DNA from: a bacterium HR17 | GTDB taxonomy: Bacteria > Armatimonadota > Fervidibacteria > Fervidibacterales > Fervidibacteraceae | Reading direction: 5' to 3' | Assembly: GCA_002898575.1 (NCBI GenBank) | Contig: BEHT01000001.1 | Location: 1-64,000, forward strand | Length of the DNA: 64,000 bases | In this document: piece by piece, positions 1 to 9,423 of the stretch | Position numbering within the stretch: the first letter of the stretch is position 1 | Layout of the letters: each line of letters begins with the position of its first letter | Notes under the pieces: model-generated | Databases searched by the model: none | What the model saw: only the letters and a program-made list of their open reading frames with translations | Told to the model about the DNA's origin: nothing | Position numbers and translations under genes: made by a program

Positions 1-156
1 ACGGGAGTTGTGGCGAAAAACCTCAATCGGCATTTTGTGATGATTGAAAAGCAAAGGGAGTATGTAGAGGCGTGCCTAAAGAGGTTAAACCAAGAAACCT
101 CACAACCGACCACATCACAAGAACTGAAATCTACACCTCTAAAATCGCCGGTTTAG
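1..156 (+). CDS. DNA methyltransferase, C-terminal fragment (cut by window edge)
   Basis: Frame 1 is open from the first base to TAG at 154-156 and encodes 51 residues beginning TGVVAKNLNRHFVMIEKQRE. This matches the end of N4-cytosine/N6-adenine DNA methyltransferases, where the S-adenosylmethionine motif (G-S/T-G-T-T-G) is followed by A-x-x-L-x-R-x-F-x-x-I-E and the terminal helix. The start and the target-recognition part lie outside the window, so specificity and any partner restriction enzyme cannot be seen. It is not in an operon with the next gene, which is convergent. Family call is solid for such a short piece; whether it belongs to a restriction-modification system is unknown. Confidence 0.75.
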   Translation, partial: TGVVAKNLNRHFVMIEKQREYVEACLKRLNQETSQPTTSQELKSTPLKSPV

Positions 157-270
157 TGGTCGGATTGCCAGTGCCTCGCCCATAAAACATCAGCCACACC
201 ATGCGCTCACCTTCAAAATGGCATTGAAGTGGTCGCTGGGGTAAAGAGGGCAACGGCTGGTAAGCAGCCA

Positions 271-2067
271 TCAACTCTGCAATTCGTAGAGGCGACGGTA
301 ATAGGTGTCGGCGGCGACCAGTTCATCGTGGCGTCCCTCTTCCACGATGCGCCCGTCCTGCAGGACTAAGATACGGTCAGCGTTTTTGACGGTGCTGAGG
401 CGGTGGGCGATGATCAAAACGGTGCGCCCTGCCATCGCCCGCTCAATGGCTTCTTGCACCGCCGCTTCGCTTTCGGCGTCCAGATGCGAGGTCACTTCGT
501 CTAAGATGAGGATGGCGGGTTTCTTGAGCAGCGCCCGCGCTAAGGCAATGCGTTGGCGCTGCCCGACCGAAAGCAACGCCCCTCCTTCTCCGACCCAAGT
601 GTCGTAACCGTTAGGCAACCGCTCAATGAACTCGTGGGCTTTCGCTAACCTCGCCGCCTCCACGATTTCGTCATCGGTCGCGTCGGGTTTGCCCAACGCG
701 ATGTTGTCGCGGACGGTCCCTTCCATGACGAAGGTATCTTGCAAAACCAAGCCGATGTGCTGGCGCAAATTGTGCAATCGGATGCGACGCAAATCCAAGC
801 CGTCCAACAAAACGCGCCCGTCCGTCGGGTCGTAAAAGCGAGCCAGCAACATCGCGATGGTCGTTTTTCCCGCACCGGAGTGACCGACAAGGGCGACCTT
901 TTCGCCCGGGCGGATGGTGAAACTGACGCCTCTCAGCACAGCGTCGCCCCGTTCATAGTGAAACCACACGCGGTCAAAGACGATTTGCCCTTTCACTTGT
1001 GTCAATTCAACGGCATCGGGGGAGTCCTGAATGTCGGGTGGCGTATCCAGAACCTGGAAGACGCGTTCCGCTGCTCCCGCCACCTGTTCGCGAACGGATT
1101 GCATGACGGACAGCCGGCGTAAACTTGTCGCCAGCGTGTAGAAGTAAACCATAAACGCCACGAGGCTTTCTGGGCGCAGGGTTCCTTCTACGACCAATAA
1201 GCCACCGAGAAACACGCCCGCGATGACGCCGACCGTTCCGATGAATTCCACCGTCGGTGCCAGCATCGTGCGGACACGGATACCCCGCAGCGTGTGGTCG
1301 TAAACTTGGCGGTTGCGTCGGTCAAAGTGGTGCAGCGCTTGTTCTTCGGCACTGTAGGCTTGGACGAGTTTGATAGCCCCCAAACTCTCCCGCAGGAGTG
1401 CTGTCAGGTTACTCAACGCCACTTGGGTTTCGTAAGATGCCTGCCGCAGCCGCTGTCCTGCGAGCCACAACAGCCAACCGATGACCGGCAACAACGCGAG
1501 GGCGATGGCAGTGAGGGTCGGGCTGATTACGACCATCAGCACCAATGAACCGATGATCAAAGTCGGCGTGGACACGAGGTCTTCAATGCCGACGGTGACA
1601 AGGTTCTGCATCACAGCGACATCGTTGATAACGCGGGCGAGGAGTCGCCCTGAGGTTTCGCGCTCAAAGAAACGCGGCGACATCAACTGAAGGTGCGCGT
1701 AAAGGTGGCGGCGTAAATCCAACACGACCTTTTGCGCGACGCTGTTGGCAAGGAAAGAATGGGCGAACGATAGCACGGACCGACCTAACGCGACCGCCAC
1801 GCCGACAATGCAAACGGCTGCCAGCAAAGTGAGCCGCGACGGCGCCGGGTTAAATAACCACTGCACACACCGTTGCACGGCAGCGATAAGCGGGTCAGTC
1901 GCGGTCGTTGCCCCGCGCTCTATCAGCGGGCGGAGCAAGTGCTGCGTCAACCAGACGAAATAAAACCGCAAACCTTCTGCGAGCCCGATAAGGACGGCGC
2001 AAGCCACCACACGGCGCCAATAGGGACGGAAAAATACCAAGAGCCGCCAAAACGCGTCCTTGCGCAT
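271..2067 (-). CDS. ABC transporter, fused permease and ATPase (MsbA/lipid exporter type)
   Basis: 598 residues starting MRKDAFWRLL. I chose this ATG over an upstream one in lpxB because GGAG sits just before it. The first ~330 residues hold about six membrane helices (ABC type-1 exporter fold). The rest is a nucleotide-binding domain with Walker A GHSGAGKTT, signature LSVGQRQRIALARALL, Walker B AILILDE and the H-loop AHRLS. Such half-transporters work as homodimers in the inner membrane and export lipids, lipid A or drugs. It lies 20 bases after lpxB in the same operon, which favours a lipid A-flipping (MsbA-like) role; that is inference from context, since multidrug exporters look the same. 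Confidence 0.9.
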   Translation of the reverse strand: MRKDAFWRLLVFFRPYWRRVVACAVLIGLAEGLRFYFVWLTQHLLRPLIERGATTATDPLIAAVQRCVQWLFNPAPSRLTLLAAVCIVGVAVALGRSVLSFAHSFLANSVAQKVVLDLRRHLYAHLQLMSPRFFERETSGRLLARVINDVAVMQNLVTVGIEDLVSTPTLIIGSLVLMVVISPTLTAIALALLPVIGWLLWLAGQRLRQASYETQVALSNLTALLRESLGAIKLVQAYSAEEQALHHFDRRNRQVYDHTLRGIRVRTMLAPTVEFIGTVGVIAGVFLGGLLVVEGTLRPESLVAFMVYFYTLATSLRRLSVMQSVREQVAGAAERVFQVLDTPPDIQDSPDAVELTQVKGQIVFDRVWFHYERGDAVLRGVSFTIRPGEKVALVGHSGAGKTTIAMLLARFYDPTDGRVLLDGLDLRRIRLHNLRQHIGLVLQDTFVMEGTVRDNIALGKPDATDDEIVEAARLAKAHEFIERLPNGYDTWVGEGGALLSVGQRQRIALARALLKKPAILILDEVTSHLDAESEAAVQEAIERAMAGRTVLIIAHRLSTVKNADRILVLQDGRIVEEGRHDELVAADTYYRRLYELQS

Positions 2068-2087
2068 GGTCTTCTCCTGACACGGCG

Positions 2088-3251
2088 TCATTGTTCTGCC
2101 CATTGCACCAAAAACTTTGCCACACGGAAGCAAGCGCCTGGTTCACCCAATCGTTGCCACAGGTCAGCAAACCGTTGGCGCATCTGCTCGCGGTGCGCCT
2201 CGTCGGTGAGCAACTGCCACGCCGTTGCCGCCAACCGCTCCACGCTGGCAGCCCATCCGATGAATTCGGGCATCACGGTGTCGCCCAAGATGCGGTTGGG
2301 CAACGCGAAAGGACCAAGTTCCATCACATTCACCCCTCGCCACCGTAGCCAATGAACTTGTAATCGGTTGAGAAACCCGGTCCAAAAAACTGCGATAGAC
2401 GGCGTTTGCAAACACGCCGCTTCTAAGGTCACCGTGCCGGCGACCAACAACGCAAGGTCCGACGCGCGCAACAGTTCGTGCGATTGACCGATGTGAACGG
2501 ACAAGGGTATGCGGTTTCCCCAACGCGCTAACAGCGGTGCGACCCAATCGCTACGCCATTCAGGCGGCAAACCCAACGCGAACTGCAAGGTAGGGTCACA
2601 CCGCCATAACTGATGGGACACTTGCAACAAAATGGGCAAGTTTTCCCGCACAGTCATCAGTCGGCTGCCAGGGAAGAGAGAGACGACGCGTCTGTCATCG
2701 GGCAGTTTACATCGTTGGCGGGCTTCGTGTGGCGGCAACGCCCGCATCGGTGCCAAGATGTCAACGAGGGGGTGCCCGAACTCCAAAACCTGCGCTCCCG
2801 CTTGAAGCAACTTTTCTCGCTGCCACGCGTAAATCGGCGCAAACACGATGTTGGGGTGGACATAGCGGCGCAACCGTTCGGGCAGTTCGCCCCAAAAACT
2901 CGGCGGCACAAAGTAAAAGACCCGCACACCGCGAGCCGCCAGCGGCGTCAACAGCCGTCGGTTAAATGCCCCAAAGTCCACAGGAACGAACAATGTCGGT
3001 GGGTCGGCAAGCAATCGGCGGCGCGTTCGCTGAAGCAATGCCCATAAGGTGACGCCCGTGCGGAGCGCAGACCACGCCCCAAACGCGCTGAACGCCGGGG
3101 TGATGCCCCAAAGGTGGGTGCCGGCTCGCAGCAACCGCACCCCGCCGATGCCCTCGTAGCGCCATCGCGGGCGCAGCCGTTGCAAATGGTGGACGACGGC
3201 TGCAGCATACAAGTCGCCAGACGCATCGCCGACCGAGAAAAACACCCGCAC
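2088..3251 (-). CDS. lpxB: Lipid-A-disaccharide synthase
   Basis: 387 residues, normal length for LpxB. The enzyme joins UDP-2,3-diacylglucosamine to lipid X, giving the tetraacyl disaccharide 1-phosphate on the inner face of the cytoplasmic membrane. The N-terminus FSVGDASGDLYAAAVV is the family's GEASGD motif with Glu changed to Asp. Further on are FVPVDFGAFNRRL (V-D-x-P/F-x-F-N-x-R-L), YFVPPSFWG, LFPGSRLMTV and a C-terminal TVTLEAACLQTPS motif typical of GT19. It is followed by the ABC exporter and preceded by an MFS gene; no other lpx genes are in the window. The presence of lpxB argues for an outer membrane. Confidence 0.9.
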   Translation of the reverse strand: MRVFFSVGDASGDLYAAAVVHHLQRLRPRWRYEGIGGVRLLRAGTHLWGITPAFSAFGAWSALRTGVTLWALLQRTRRRLLADPPTLFVPVDFGAFNRRLLTPLAARGVRVFYFVPPSFWGELPERLRRYVHPNIVFAPIYAWQREKLLQAGAQVLEFGHPLVDILAPMRALPPHEARQRCKLPDDRRVVSLFPGSRLMTVRENLPILLQVSHQLWRCDPTLQFALGLPPEWRSDWVAPLLARWGNRIPLSVHIGQSHELLRASDLALLVAGTVTLEAACLQTPSIAVFWTGFLNRLQVHWLRWRGVNVMELGPFALPNRILGDTVMPEFIGWAASVERLAATAWQLLTDEAHREQMRQRFADLWQRLGEPGACFRVAKFLVQWAEQ

Positions 3252-3269
3252 CTAACCGTTCGCTCCTTT

Positions 3270-4604
3270 TCAGCGTTGCGGTGGGGATGCTGCCGCTGCC
3301 GGTGGGGCAGCAAATGCTGGACGCAACCGACGGGCTTGACGGGCAGCGATGAATGCACCTGTGAAGGCAATAGCGAACAAAACAGGATGGGGCACAAACT
3401 TCAACAAAATCCCGCCCAAAACGGGCAACATCATCATCCCACTTTCACTGGCGTTGCTCAGCGCCAAGTAAGTCGGACGGTGAGCATCGTCGGCAAGTTC
3501 CAACACATAGTTGGTGAAAGCGATGCCGACGCCGGTCGTCGCCAACGCCAAGAAGAAATAGGTCAGCGGGTAAAGCGCCAGCACCGGCAACCCCAGCCCA
3601 AAGTGCATCGCGGTCAGCAGCAATACCCATCCGGATGGGAACGCCGCCAACAGGGCTGCGTTTTGAAGGACAAACAAGTTGCTTTTGCGGTCGGACAAAG
3701 TGCTCCACAGCAGATTGGCGATAAGCCCGCCAGCCGTCTCGGCGATGATAAACGCCCCCAGCAGCGATGGCTTCGCGCCTAGCACCTTGACGGCGTAGGT
3801 GCTGTAGTAAGGTAAGGCGATCAGTTCAAAGTCCAGCAACAGCCGCGTTTTGATGAGTTGGCGGAAGTCGTCCCGCTCCCGCCACAGTTGCACCATCGTC
3901 GCCCACTGTTCGCGCCACGAACGCGGTGGCGGTGTCCACTCAGGTGGCGGCTCGTGCACCAAGAAGAAGGAAAACCAGCCCAACGCGAAAGCGCCAAACG
4001 AGCACGCCAGCAAGACGGCGTAGTTGAACGGAAAGGCAAAGCCCCACTCTTCCCGCAAGATGTGGCGCACGAACGCACCGACGGCGATGCCCAACAGGCT
4101 GCCGAAAAACATCCGTAACCCCCAGAACGCGCCGCGCCGCCGAAACGGCACTGTGCGGGCAAAAATATCCATGAACGCCAGCGTGCCAATGCCGCCGGTC
4201 ACCGTGAACACCGCGTAACCCAGTAGAAAAAGCACCGCTGCAAAGGACGGAGCGTAAGGGGCGACATAAACGACGACACCGATCATCCACAACCAACCCA
4301 ATGCCCGTCCCAGCGCCATGCGGGTGTAAAGGGGCAACTTGCGCGGCAGGGCTTCCACATAGCCGGCGACGAACAACGGTGGCAGAAACCAACCGATTCC
4401 GGCTACCGCCGTGAGTAACCCTGCGAACAGTTCGTTGCCTGTCAGTTTCGTCAGGAACACGGCTAACACGGTGGACGGGTGCGAGAAGGTAACACCCACT
4501 TTGAACAAGATGCCGTTGACGACGCCCAGCATAAAATTGCGCTTCCAGTAGCGCCATCGGGGCGTCACCGCCAGCGTGACCTGTTGATGGTCTCCGTCCA
4601 TCAT
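3270..4604 (-). CDS. MFS transporter
   Basis: 444 residues with about twelve hydrophobic segments and a central cytoplasmic stretch rich in Pro and Arg (around residues 205-225), the plan of a major facilitator superfamily carrier. The loop between helices 2 and 3 (VEALPRKLPLYTRMALGRALG) and the equivalent YSTYAVKVLGAKPSLLG in the second half fit MFS. Substrate cannot be read from sequence. Its stop lies 18 bases before lpxB, so it is the promoter-proximal gene of the three-gene minus-strand operon ending with the ABC exporter. The ATG is doubled (MMDGDHQ); either could be used. Confidence 0.85.
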   Translation of the reverse strand: MMDGDHQQVTLAVTPRWRYWKRNFMLGVVNGILFKVGVTFSHPSTVLAVFLTKLTGNELFAGLLTAVAGIGWFLPPLFVAGYVEALPRKLPLYTRMALGRALGWLWMIGVVVYVAPYAPSFAAVLFLLGYAVFTVTGGIGTLAFMDIFARTVPFRRRGAFWGLRMFFGSLLGIAVGAFVRHILREEWGFAFPFNYAVLLACSFGAFALGWFSFFLVHEPPPEWTPPPRSWREQWATMVQLWRERDDFRQLIKTRLLLDFELIALPYYSTYAVKVLGAKPSLLGAFIIAETAGGLIANLLWSTLSDRKSNLFVLQNAALLAAFPSGWVLLLTAMHFGLGLPVLALYPLTYFFLALATTGVGIAFTNYVLELADDAHRPTYLALSNASESGMMMLPVLGGILLKFVPHPVLFAIAFTGAFIAARQARRLRPAFAAPPAAAASPPQR

Positions 4605-4634
4605 CGCACCACCGTGCGATGGATTTTGTCACCC

Positions 4635-4663
4635 TTGCTTTCCGTGCGGTAACGAGTTAGCAT
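4635..4663 (+). promoter_or_regulatory. Possible promoter for the HEAT-repeat gene
   Basis: In the 87-base gap between divergent genes, TTGCTT and TAGCAT are separated by exactly 17 bases on the plus strand and lie about 28 bases before the HEAT gene ATG. Both hexamers are only partial matches to the sigma-70 consensus, so this is a weak call. Confidence 0.3.
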
Positions 4664-4691
4664 GATAAGCGACGGCAGCGAGGTGACGCGT

Positions 4692-5675
4692 ATGGACTTA
4701 ATCGCTCGCTTAATTGAACAGTTGGCGTCCGATGACGAAGTCGTGCGGGTGCAAGCCGGCGAATTGTTGTTGCAAATGGGCACCGCGGCTGTGCGCCCCT
4801 TGGTGGATGCCTTACAGAACCCGCGTCACCCTGCCCGCCCCATGATTGCCGCCACCTTAGGTCAGTTGGGCGACCGACGGGCAGTGGAACCCTTAATCGC
4901 GGCGTTGCAAGACCCCGATAAAGCGGTGCGGTTTCACGCCGCGTTAGCCTTGGCGAAACTGAAAGACCGCCGCGCTGTTCGCCCGCTCATCCGTGCGTTG
5001 TTTGACGAAATGCCGCCGCTGGAACCCGACCCACTCACGGGTGAACTGTTGACCGTGCGCGCCGCAGCGGCGCAAGCCTTGGGGGAATTGCGGGCGACGG
5101 AAGCCATACCGGCTTTACGCGTGCTGCTGACCGATGAGAACTATCCCACGCGCCAAGCCGCTGTGTTGGCGCTGTTGCGAATCGGCACGCCGGAAGCCGT
5201 GCAAGCGGTCGCCGAGGCGTTGCTCCGCGAACACGGACCAATGCCGTGGGAGGTGATTCTCCGTCGGCTGGCGCGTATCCCGTCGTTAGAAGCGCAAATG
5301 GCGTTGGAACGCTTGTCCCATCACCCGAACCCGCAGGTGCAGGCGTTGGCGAAGCATTTGCTGGCAGAGCGCAACGCTGCGATGACACCTCCTGCGCCGG
5401 AAGACCGTCCTGACCCTCCACCCTCTGGTTCCCCGCCCGCGATGTGCTCGCTGAGCCGTTGGTTATCGCGTTGGAGCACCAAGTTGGCGGTCGGCGGACT
5501 TTTGCTCATCGCCGTCGCCGCTTTGTGGCAATGGTCACGATGGGCAGCAGCGACAATAGCGGTCGCCTGCTCGTTGGTCGCGGTTCACCATCGCCGCCGC
5601 ACCACTAAGCCGCCAACGGTATCGGCACCACCGCCACTCTTGTCGTCCTCGTCATGGCGCGATGAAACGCGATGA
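4692..5675 (+). CDS. HEAT-repeat protein with C-terminal membrane hairpin
   Basis: 327 residues from the ATG preceded by GAGGTGA. Residues ~1-215 are a run of about six HEAT/PBS-lyase-type repeats (for example VRPLVDALQN, VEPLIAALQDPDKAVRFHAA, VRPLIRALFDE, AIPALRVLLTDENYPTRQAA), forming an all-helical superhelix that normally binds proteins. A Pro-rich linker (PAPEDRPDPPPSGSPP) leads to two hydrophobic segments around residues 255-300 and a basic tail, so it is probably anchored with the repeats in the cytoplasm. Exact function unknown. It precedes an M48 protease by ~50 bases in the same direction and may be cotranscribed with it. Confidence 0.8.
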   Translation: MDLIARLIEQLASDDEVVRVQAGELLLQMGTAAVRPLVDALQNPRHPARPMIAATLGQLGDRRAVEPLIAALQDPDKAVRFHAALALAKLKDRRAVRPLIRALFDEMPPLEPDPLTGELLTVRAAAAQALGELRATEAIPALRVLLTDENYPTRQAAVLALLRIGTPEAVQAVAEALLREHGPMPWEVILRRLARIPSLEAQMALERLSHHPNPQVQALAKHLLAERNAAMTPPAPEDRPDPPPSGSPPAMCSLSRWLSRWSTKLAVGGLLLIAVAALWQWSRWAAATIAVACSLVAVHHRRRTTKPPTVSAPPPLLSSSSWRDETR

Positions 5676-5728
5676 CCGTTGAAGGCGTCTTTTTTGTCGG
5701 CTGCTACCGAAGCGAGAGGTGATGTGCC

Positions 5729-7384
5729 ATGAGGGCACGCCCCGCTGCCGTTAGTGTGGTGCTGTTGACCGTGTTGTTCACAGCCGCACCAGCCCAGTTG
5801 ATTTTGATCAGTCGTCAGCAAGAGATTGAAATCGGCAAAGAGGTTGCGCAGGAACTGGAACGGCAGTATGGTGTGTGGAACGACCCCAGCCAAACGCGCC
5901 GTGTAGAACGCATCGGGCGCAGCCTTGTCGCCGTCTGTGACCGCAAAGACATGCCCTACACCTTCAAAATCCTCAACGAGCGCAAGGAACTGAACGCCGT
6001 CACCGCACCTGGCGGGTTCATTTACATCACGCGGGCGTTATTGGAAGCGCTGGACAACGACGACGAGTTGGCGTTCGTGCTCGGACACGAGATCGGACAT
6101 GTCTGTGGCGATCATATCCGCAAACAAATCAGCCAAGCGATGGCAGGGTCGCTGCTTCTGGACATCCTCACAGGGGGAGCCAGCCAAGTCGTGCGCATCG
6201 GGACGAACCTCATGTTTGCGCTTTACCAGCGGGGCTACAGCCGCAACCATGAACGGGACGCCGACGCCCGGGGCGTTCGCTACATGAAAGCCGCTGGCTA
6301 TAACCCCATCGCTGCCATCACCGCCCTGAAAAAACTGGGCACCGAACGCTACCGAGGCATCAACAAATGGTTTGCGACGCACCCAGATGTTCCCGAGCGC
6401 ATCCAACGCATTGCGGCGATGTTAGGCGTTGACCCCGACACGCTGCAGCCGTTGCCGAAATCCGGGGCTGCGACGCTGGAAGGGGTGCCGTCCCGCTCTG
6501 CCCCGCTGTTTTTTGTCGCAAATGGGGCGGCTTACTGCTTACCGCCCAACGCCGCTACGCCCGTGCAGGTCTGGCAGTTAGACGGAAGGGCTGTGGAACG
6601 CCTTGAAGTTGATGGGGAGACTCTCTGGTTGCTCGTCCGCGACGGTGACGACGGCTTGGTGCATATCGCGCGGCGCCGTCCTAACGCCCCGACCCAATAT
6701 CTGGCGTCCTTTTACGCCCAATCAATCCATGATTTCCGCCGCTCTCCCAACCGACAATGGCTGGCAGTCTTCGGCACTGATGATGACCGCCCAGTTTTGA
6801 AAGTGTTTCGTGCCGATGGGCAAGAAGTGCCTATCGCAGGGCGGACGCCGTTGGGAAAGCCGTTAGCAGTCGGCTGGACCGCCAACAACCGGTTGGTCGT
6901 TTTGACCGAACGCTTGGGCAATTTCGCCGTCGCCACGATCGTGCCGGGCAACGGGGCACGATTCACAGACATCATTGGCTTGAACCGTTCGCCCACGCAA
7001 GCCGCTATCGGACCGACGACGCCGTTGTGGGTGTTGGTCGGCACCACCTTGCATCAGATGCAATGGACGGACGAACGAGCCCAAGTGCAACCTGTTTTGC
7101 AAGGTGTTACGGCGTTTGCCGCACGCGGGCAGTTGCTCGCCGTCGTGCAAGAGGGTAACCTGACGGTGCACCGATGGAACGGACATCAATGGCAACGGGT
7201 CGCCATGGTGGATGACCGCGCCGGCGTATTCGCTGATTTGACCTTGTCCGCTGACGGACAATGGCTGGCTTACACCTACCAAGCCCGTTCAGACGACCCA
7301 CCGCAACTTTGGTTAGCGCATTTACCGACACAGCGGTTGTGGCGCGTGGCAGTCAACGCGACGGCACCGACTTTCGGCGATTGA
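5729..7384 (+). CDS. M48 family metalloprotease with C-terminal repeat domain, exported
   Basis: 551 residues with a Sec signal peptide (RARPAAVSVVLLTVLFTAAPA). The zinc site is H120-E-I-G-H124, with the third ligand in the RNHERDADARG motif (E175), as in BepA/YfgC and Oma1-type M48 peptidases that survey the envelope. Residues ~30-250 are the peptidase domain. The C-terminal ~300 residues (from ~265) look like a beta-propeller: repeated blocks such as DFRRSPNRQWLAVFG and LTLSADGQWLAYTYQ are TolB/WD-like. Family members degrade misfolded or misassembled outer-membrane proteins in the periplasm; the substrate here is unknown. ATG preceded by GAGAGGTGATG. Confidence 0.88.
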   Translation: MRARPAAVSVVLLTVLFTAAPAQLILISRQQEIEIGKEVAQELERQYGVWNDPSQTRRVERIGRSLVAVCDRKDMPYTFKILNERKELNAVTAPGGFIYITRALLEALDNDDELAFVLGHEIGHVCGDHIRKQISQAMAGSLLLDILTGGASQVVRIGTNLMFALYQRGYSRNHERDADARGVRYMKAAGYNPIAAITALKKLGTERYRGINKWFATHPDVPERIQRIAAMLGVDPDTLQPLPKSGAATLEGVPSRSAPLFFVANGAAYCLPPNAATPVQVWQLDGRAVERLEVDGETLWLLVRDGDDGLVHIARRRPNAPTQYLASFYAQSIHDFRRSPNRQWLAVFGTDDDRPVLKVFRADGQEVPIAGRTPLGKPLAVGWTANNRLVVLTERLGNFAVATIVPGNGARFTDIIGLNRSPTQAAIGPTTPLWVLVGTTLHQMQWTDERAQVQPVLQGVTAFAARGQLLAVVQEGNLTVHRWNGHQWQRVAMVDDRAGVFADLTLSADGQWLAYTYQARSDDPPQLWLAHLPTQRLWRVAVNATAPTFGD

Positions 7385-7459
7385 CATCAGCGGAAGATGC
7401 CCTCGTCGGCTGGGTGAAGAAAGGGTGCGGATATCATCTGCGTGGGAGTGTGAGGGGGA

Positions 7460-7882
7460 ATGTCGCAACGGCAGGCAGATTGGCGGGAGTGGTTAGGGCG
7501 GTGTGTTTGGTTCGCCCTCGTGCTGGGGTTAACGGCGCGCTTGGGTGACGAAGTGCGAGTCTACGCCGCCCTGCGAGCCCAGCGCCACCACATGGCGCAA
7601 ACGGTCGCGGTGTTGCGTCATCGTGTGCGCCTGTTGGAAAACAAATTGCGCTACCTTCACACGCCTGACGGCGTCCAATTTGTGCGCCGCTTGCAAGGGG
7701 TCGCCCCCGCGAACGAGCGGCTCTTTATTTTTCCTGACGGGTTACCGCTGCCCGCTGACATCGTGGATTTGTTGCCGGGAGGCTTGGAAGAATGGCACAA
7801 CAACGCTACAGCGGGTTCACCCGTCCCGCCCCGGTCCCTTCCCCCGCACTTGGTTCCACACGCCTCGCCGACTGGGCGTTGA
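7460..7882 (+). CDS. Small membrane coiled-coil protein, FtsB/DivIC/FtsL-like
   Basis: 140 residues with a GAGGGGGA ribosome site. One hydrophobic segment (CVWFALVLGLTA, about residues 15-27) is followed by a heptad-type helix (residues ~33-70: LRAQRHHMAQTVAVLRHRVRLLENKLRYL) and a short globular region with FVRRLQGVAPANERLFIF. This is the plan of septum-formation initiators FtsB/DivIC, which bind FtsL and FtsQ at the division site. The match is architectural, so the call is tentative. Its last 91 bases overlap the start of lnt in another frame, a long overlap suggesting translational coupling or that its Pro-rich C-terminal tail is a recent extension. Confidence 0.55.
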   Translation: MSQRQADWREWLGRCVWFALVLGLTARLGDEVRVYAALRAQRHHMAQTVAVLRHRVRLLENKLRYLHTPDGVQFVRRLQGVAPANERLFIFPDGLPLPADIVDLLPGGLEEWHNNATAGSPVPPRSLPPHLVPHASPTGR

Positions 7883-9423
7883 TCCTTCTCGCTTCAGCGT
7901 GCTCTGCGTTTCCTCTCTTTGTCCCTTTAGCGTTCCCTCTCGCATGGATCGGTATTGCCCCGCTGCTGATCGTTCTTGCCCGTCACCCATCTGGCACGGT
8001 GCTGGCGTGGAGTGGGGTTTTTGCGCTGCTCCTTCATGGCGCCACTAACTATTGGCTCATCGGCACTGTCGCTCGCTTGTCCCCTTTCACGGGCGAGCCA
8101 CCTGCTGTCATGCGGGTGTGGGGGGCTGCCGCCTTCGGCGGCGTTCTGGTTTGGCAAGCGCTGTTTTGCCTCCTGTTCGCTGCCCTTGCAGCGGCAATTT
8201 TGCGGCGCCGCTGCGACGGGCTCGCCGCCGCTGCCATCGGTGGTGCGTGGGCGCTGACGGAGTGGCTCCGCAGCGTCGGCACTTTAGGCTACCCGTGGGC
8301 GTTGCTGGCTAGCACGCAAGTCGCTTTTTTGCCCCTATTGCAACTCGTCGCGTGGGTCGGTAGTTATGGGCTGAGCGGTGTCATCGCAATGGTCAATGGG
8401 CTGGTGGCGATAGCGTGGTTGCGCCGGCGCTGGGCAGAGGGGTTGATTGCCCTTTCGCTGCTGACGGCGCTGAGCATCTTTGGCTGGTGGGATATGCACC
8501 GGGTGCAACAGCAAATGCGTCACGCACCATCCTTGACCGTCGCCGCCGTGCAAGGTAACTTCGGAATGGAGCGGTGGCGCCCCGACCGTCCTCTCTCTGA
8601 CTTGACGCCGATTTTACGGGCGCATTTGCGGCTGAGCGAACGGGCAGTGCGGCGCGGCGCGCAGGTCATCGTCTGGTCGGAAACGGCACTGCCTTGGGCG
8701 TTGCGCGTGGATGGGCAATGGCAGTGGGGCACCGCCGCTTTGCGGGCTTTTGTTCAGCGGCACAAAGTCGCCTTGCTGGTCGGTGCCGGCGAGCGGCGCC
8801 AGGGGCGCAGTTACAACGCCGCTTTTTTGCTGGCGTCTGTCGGCGGCAAGGCGACCCTTTGCGGTGTTTACCGGAAGGTGCGGTTGGTGCCTTTCGGCGA
8901 ATACACACCTTGGCGCGACCGACTTCCGTGGCTGGTGCGGTGGTTACCACCTCGCCCCGAAGAGACGGTTCCGGGCGATACCATCGCGCCGTTGCGTCTC
9001 CCTGTCCCGCGCCCTTTGTGGTTAGCGGTCGCCATTTGCTTTGAGTCGCTGTTCCCGTTCCATGCCCGGCAGTTGGTGGCGGGTCAGGGTCCGACGCTCT
9101 TGGTCATCATCACCAACGACCACTGGTTCGGCGCGACGCTGGCACCTTACCATCATGCCCGTGCTGCCATCCTGCGGGCTGTGGAGAGCCGTCGCGCCGT
9201 CGCCCGATGCGCCGGCACGGGTATCAGTCTGCTGGCGTTGCCGACGGGCAGAGTGGTCCAATGGGCGGGTTGGAACCGCCAAGCGGTGCTCGTGGCGCGA
9301 CTGCCTTTGATGACATTGCCGTCGCCCTACCACCGCTGGGGCGATGCGCCTGTATCGGTTGCTTGCGCGGCGTTGGTAGTGTTGGGGCTGCTACACTTGT
9401 CAGCGGAGCGTGGGCGAAGATGA
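7792..9423 (+). CDS. lnt: Apolipoprotein N-acyltransferase
   Basis: 543 residues. Lnt transfers an acyl chain from phospholipid to the N-terminal Cys of lipoproteins in the inner membrane. The first ~230 residues hold six to seven hydrophobic segments; the rest is the periplasmic nitrilase domain. The catalytic triad is visible: E297 in WSETALPW, K362 in RKVRLVPFGEYTP, C416 in ICFES. Spacing agrees with the family. The first ~25 residues overlap the preceding gene, so the true start could be somewhat downstream, but the first clear helix begins around residue 30. The stop overlaps the next ATG (ATGA). Lnt supports a diderm envelope. Confidence 0.93.
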   Translation: MAQQRYSGFTRPAPVPSPALGSTRLADWALILLASACSAFPLFVPLAFPLAWIGIAPLLIVLARHPSGTVLAWSGVFALLLHGATNYWLIGTVARLSPFTGEPPAVMRVWGAAAFGGVLVWQALFCLLFAALAAAILRRRCDGLAAAAIGGAWALTEWLRSVGTLGYPWALLASTQVAFLPLLQLVAWVGSYGLSGVIAMVNGLVAIAWLRRRWAEGLIALSLLTALSIFGWWDMHRVQQQMRHAPSLTVAAVQGNFGMERWRPDRPLSDLTPILRAHLRLSERAVRRGAQVIVWSETALPWALRVDGQWQWGTAALRAFVQRHKVALLVGAGERRQGRSYNAAFLLASVGGKATLCGVYRKVRLVPFGEYTPWRDRLPWLVRWLPPRPEETVPGDTIAPLRLPVPRPLWLAVAICFESLFPFHARQLVAGQGPTLLVIITNDHWFGATLAPYHHARAAILRAVESRRAVARCAGTGISLLALPTGRVVQWAGWNRQAVLVARLPLMTLPSPYHRWGDAPVSVACAALVVLGLLHLSAERGRR

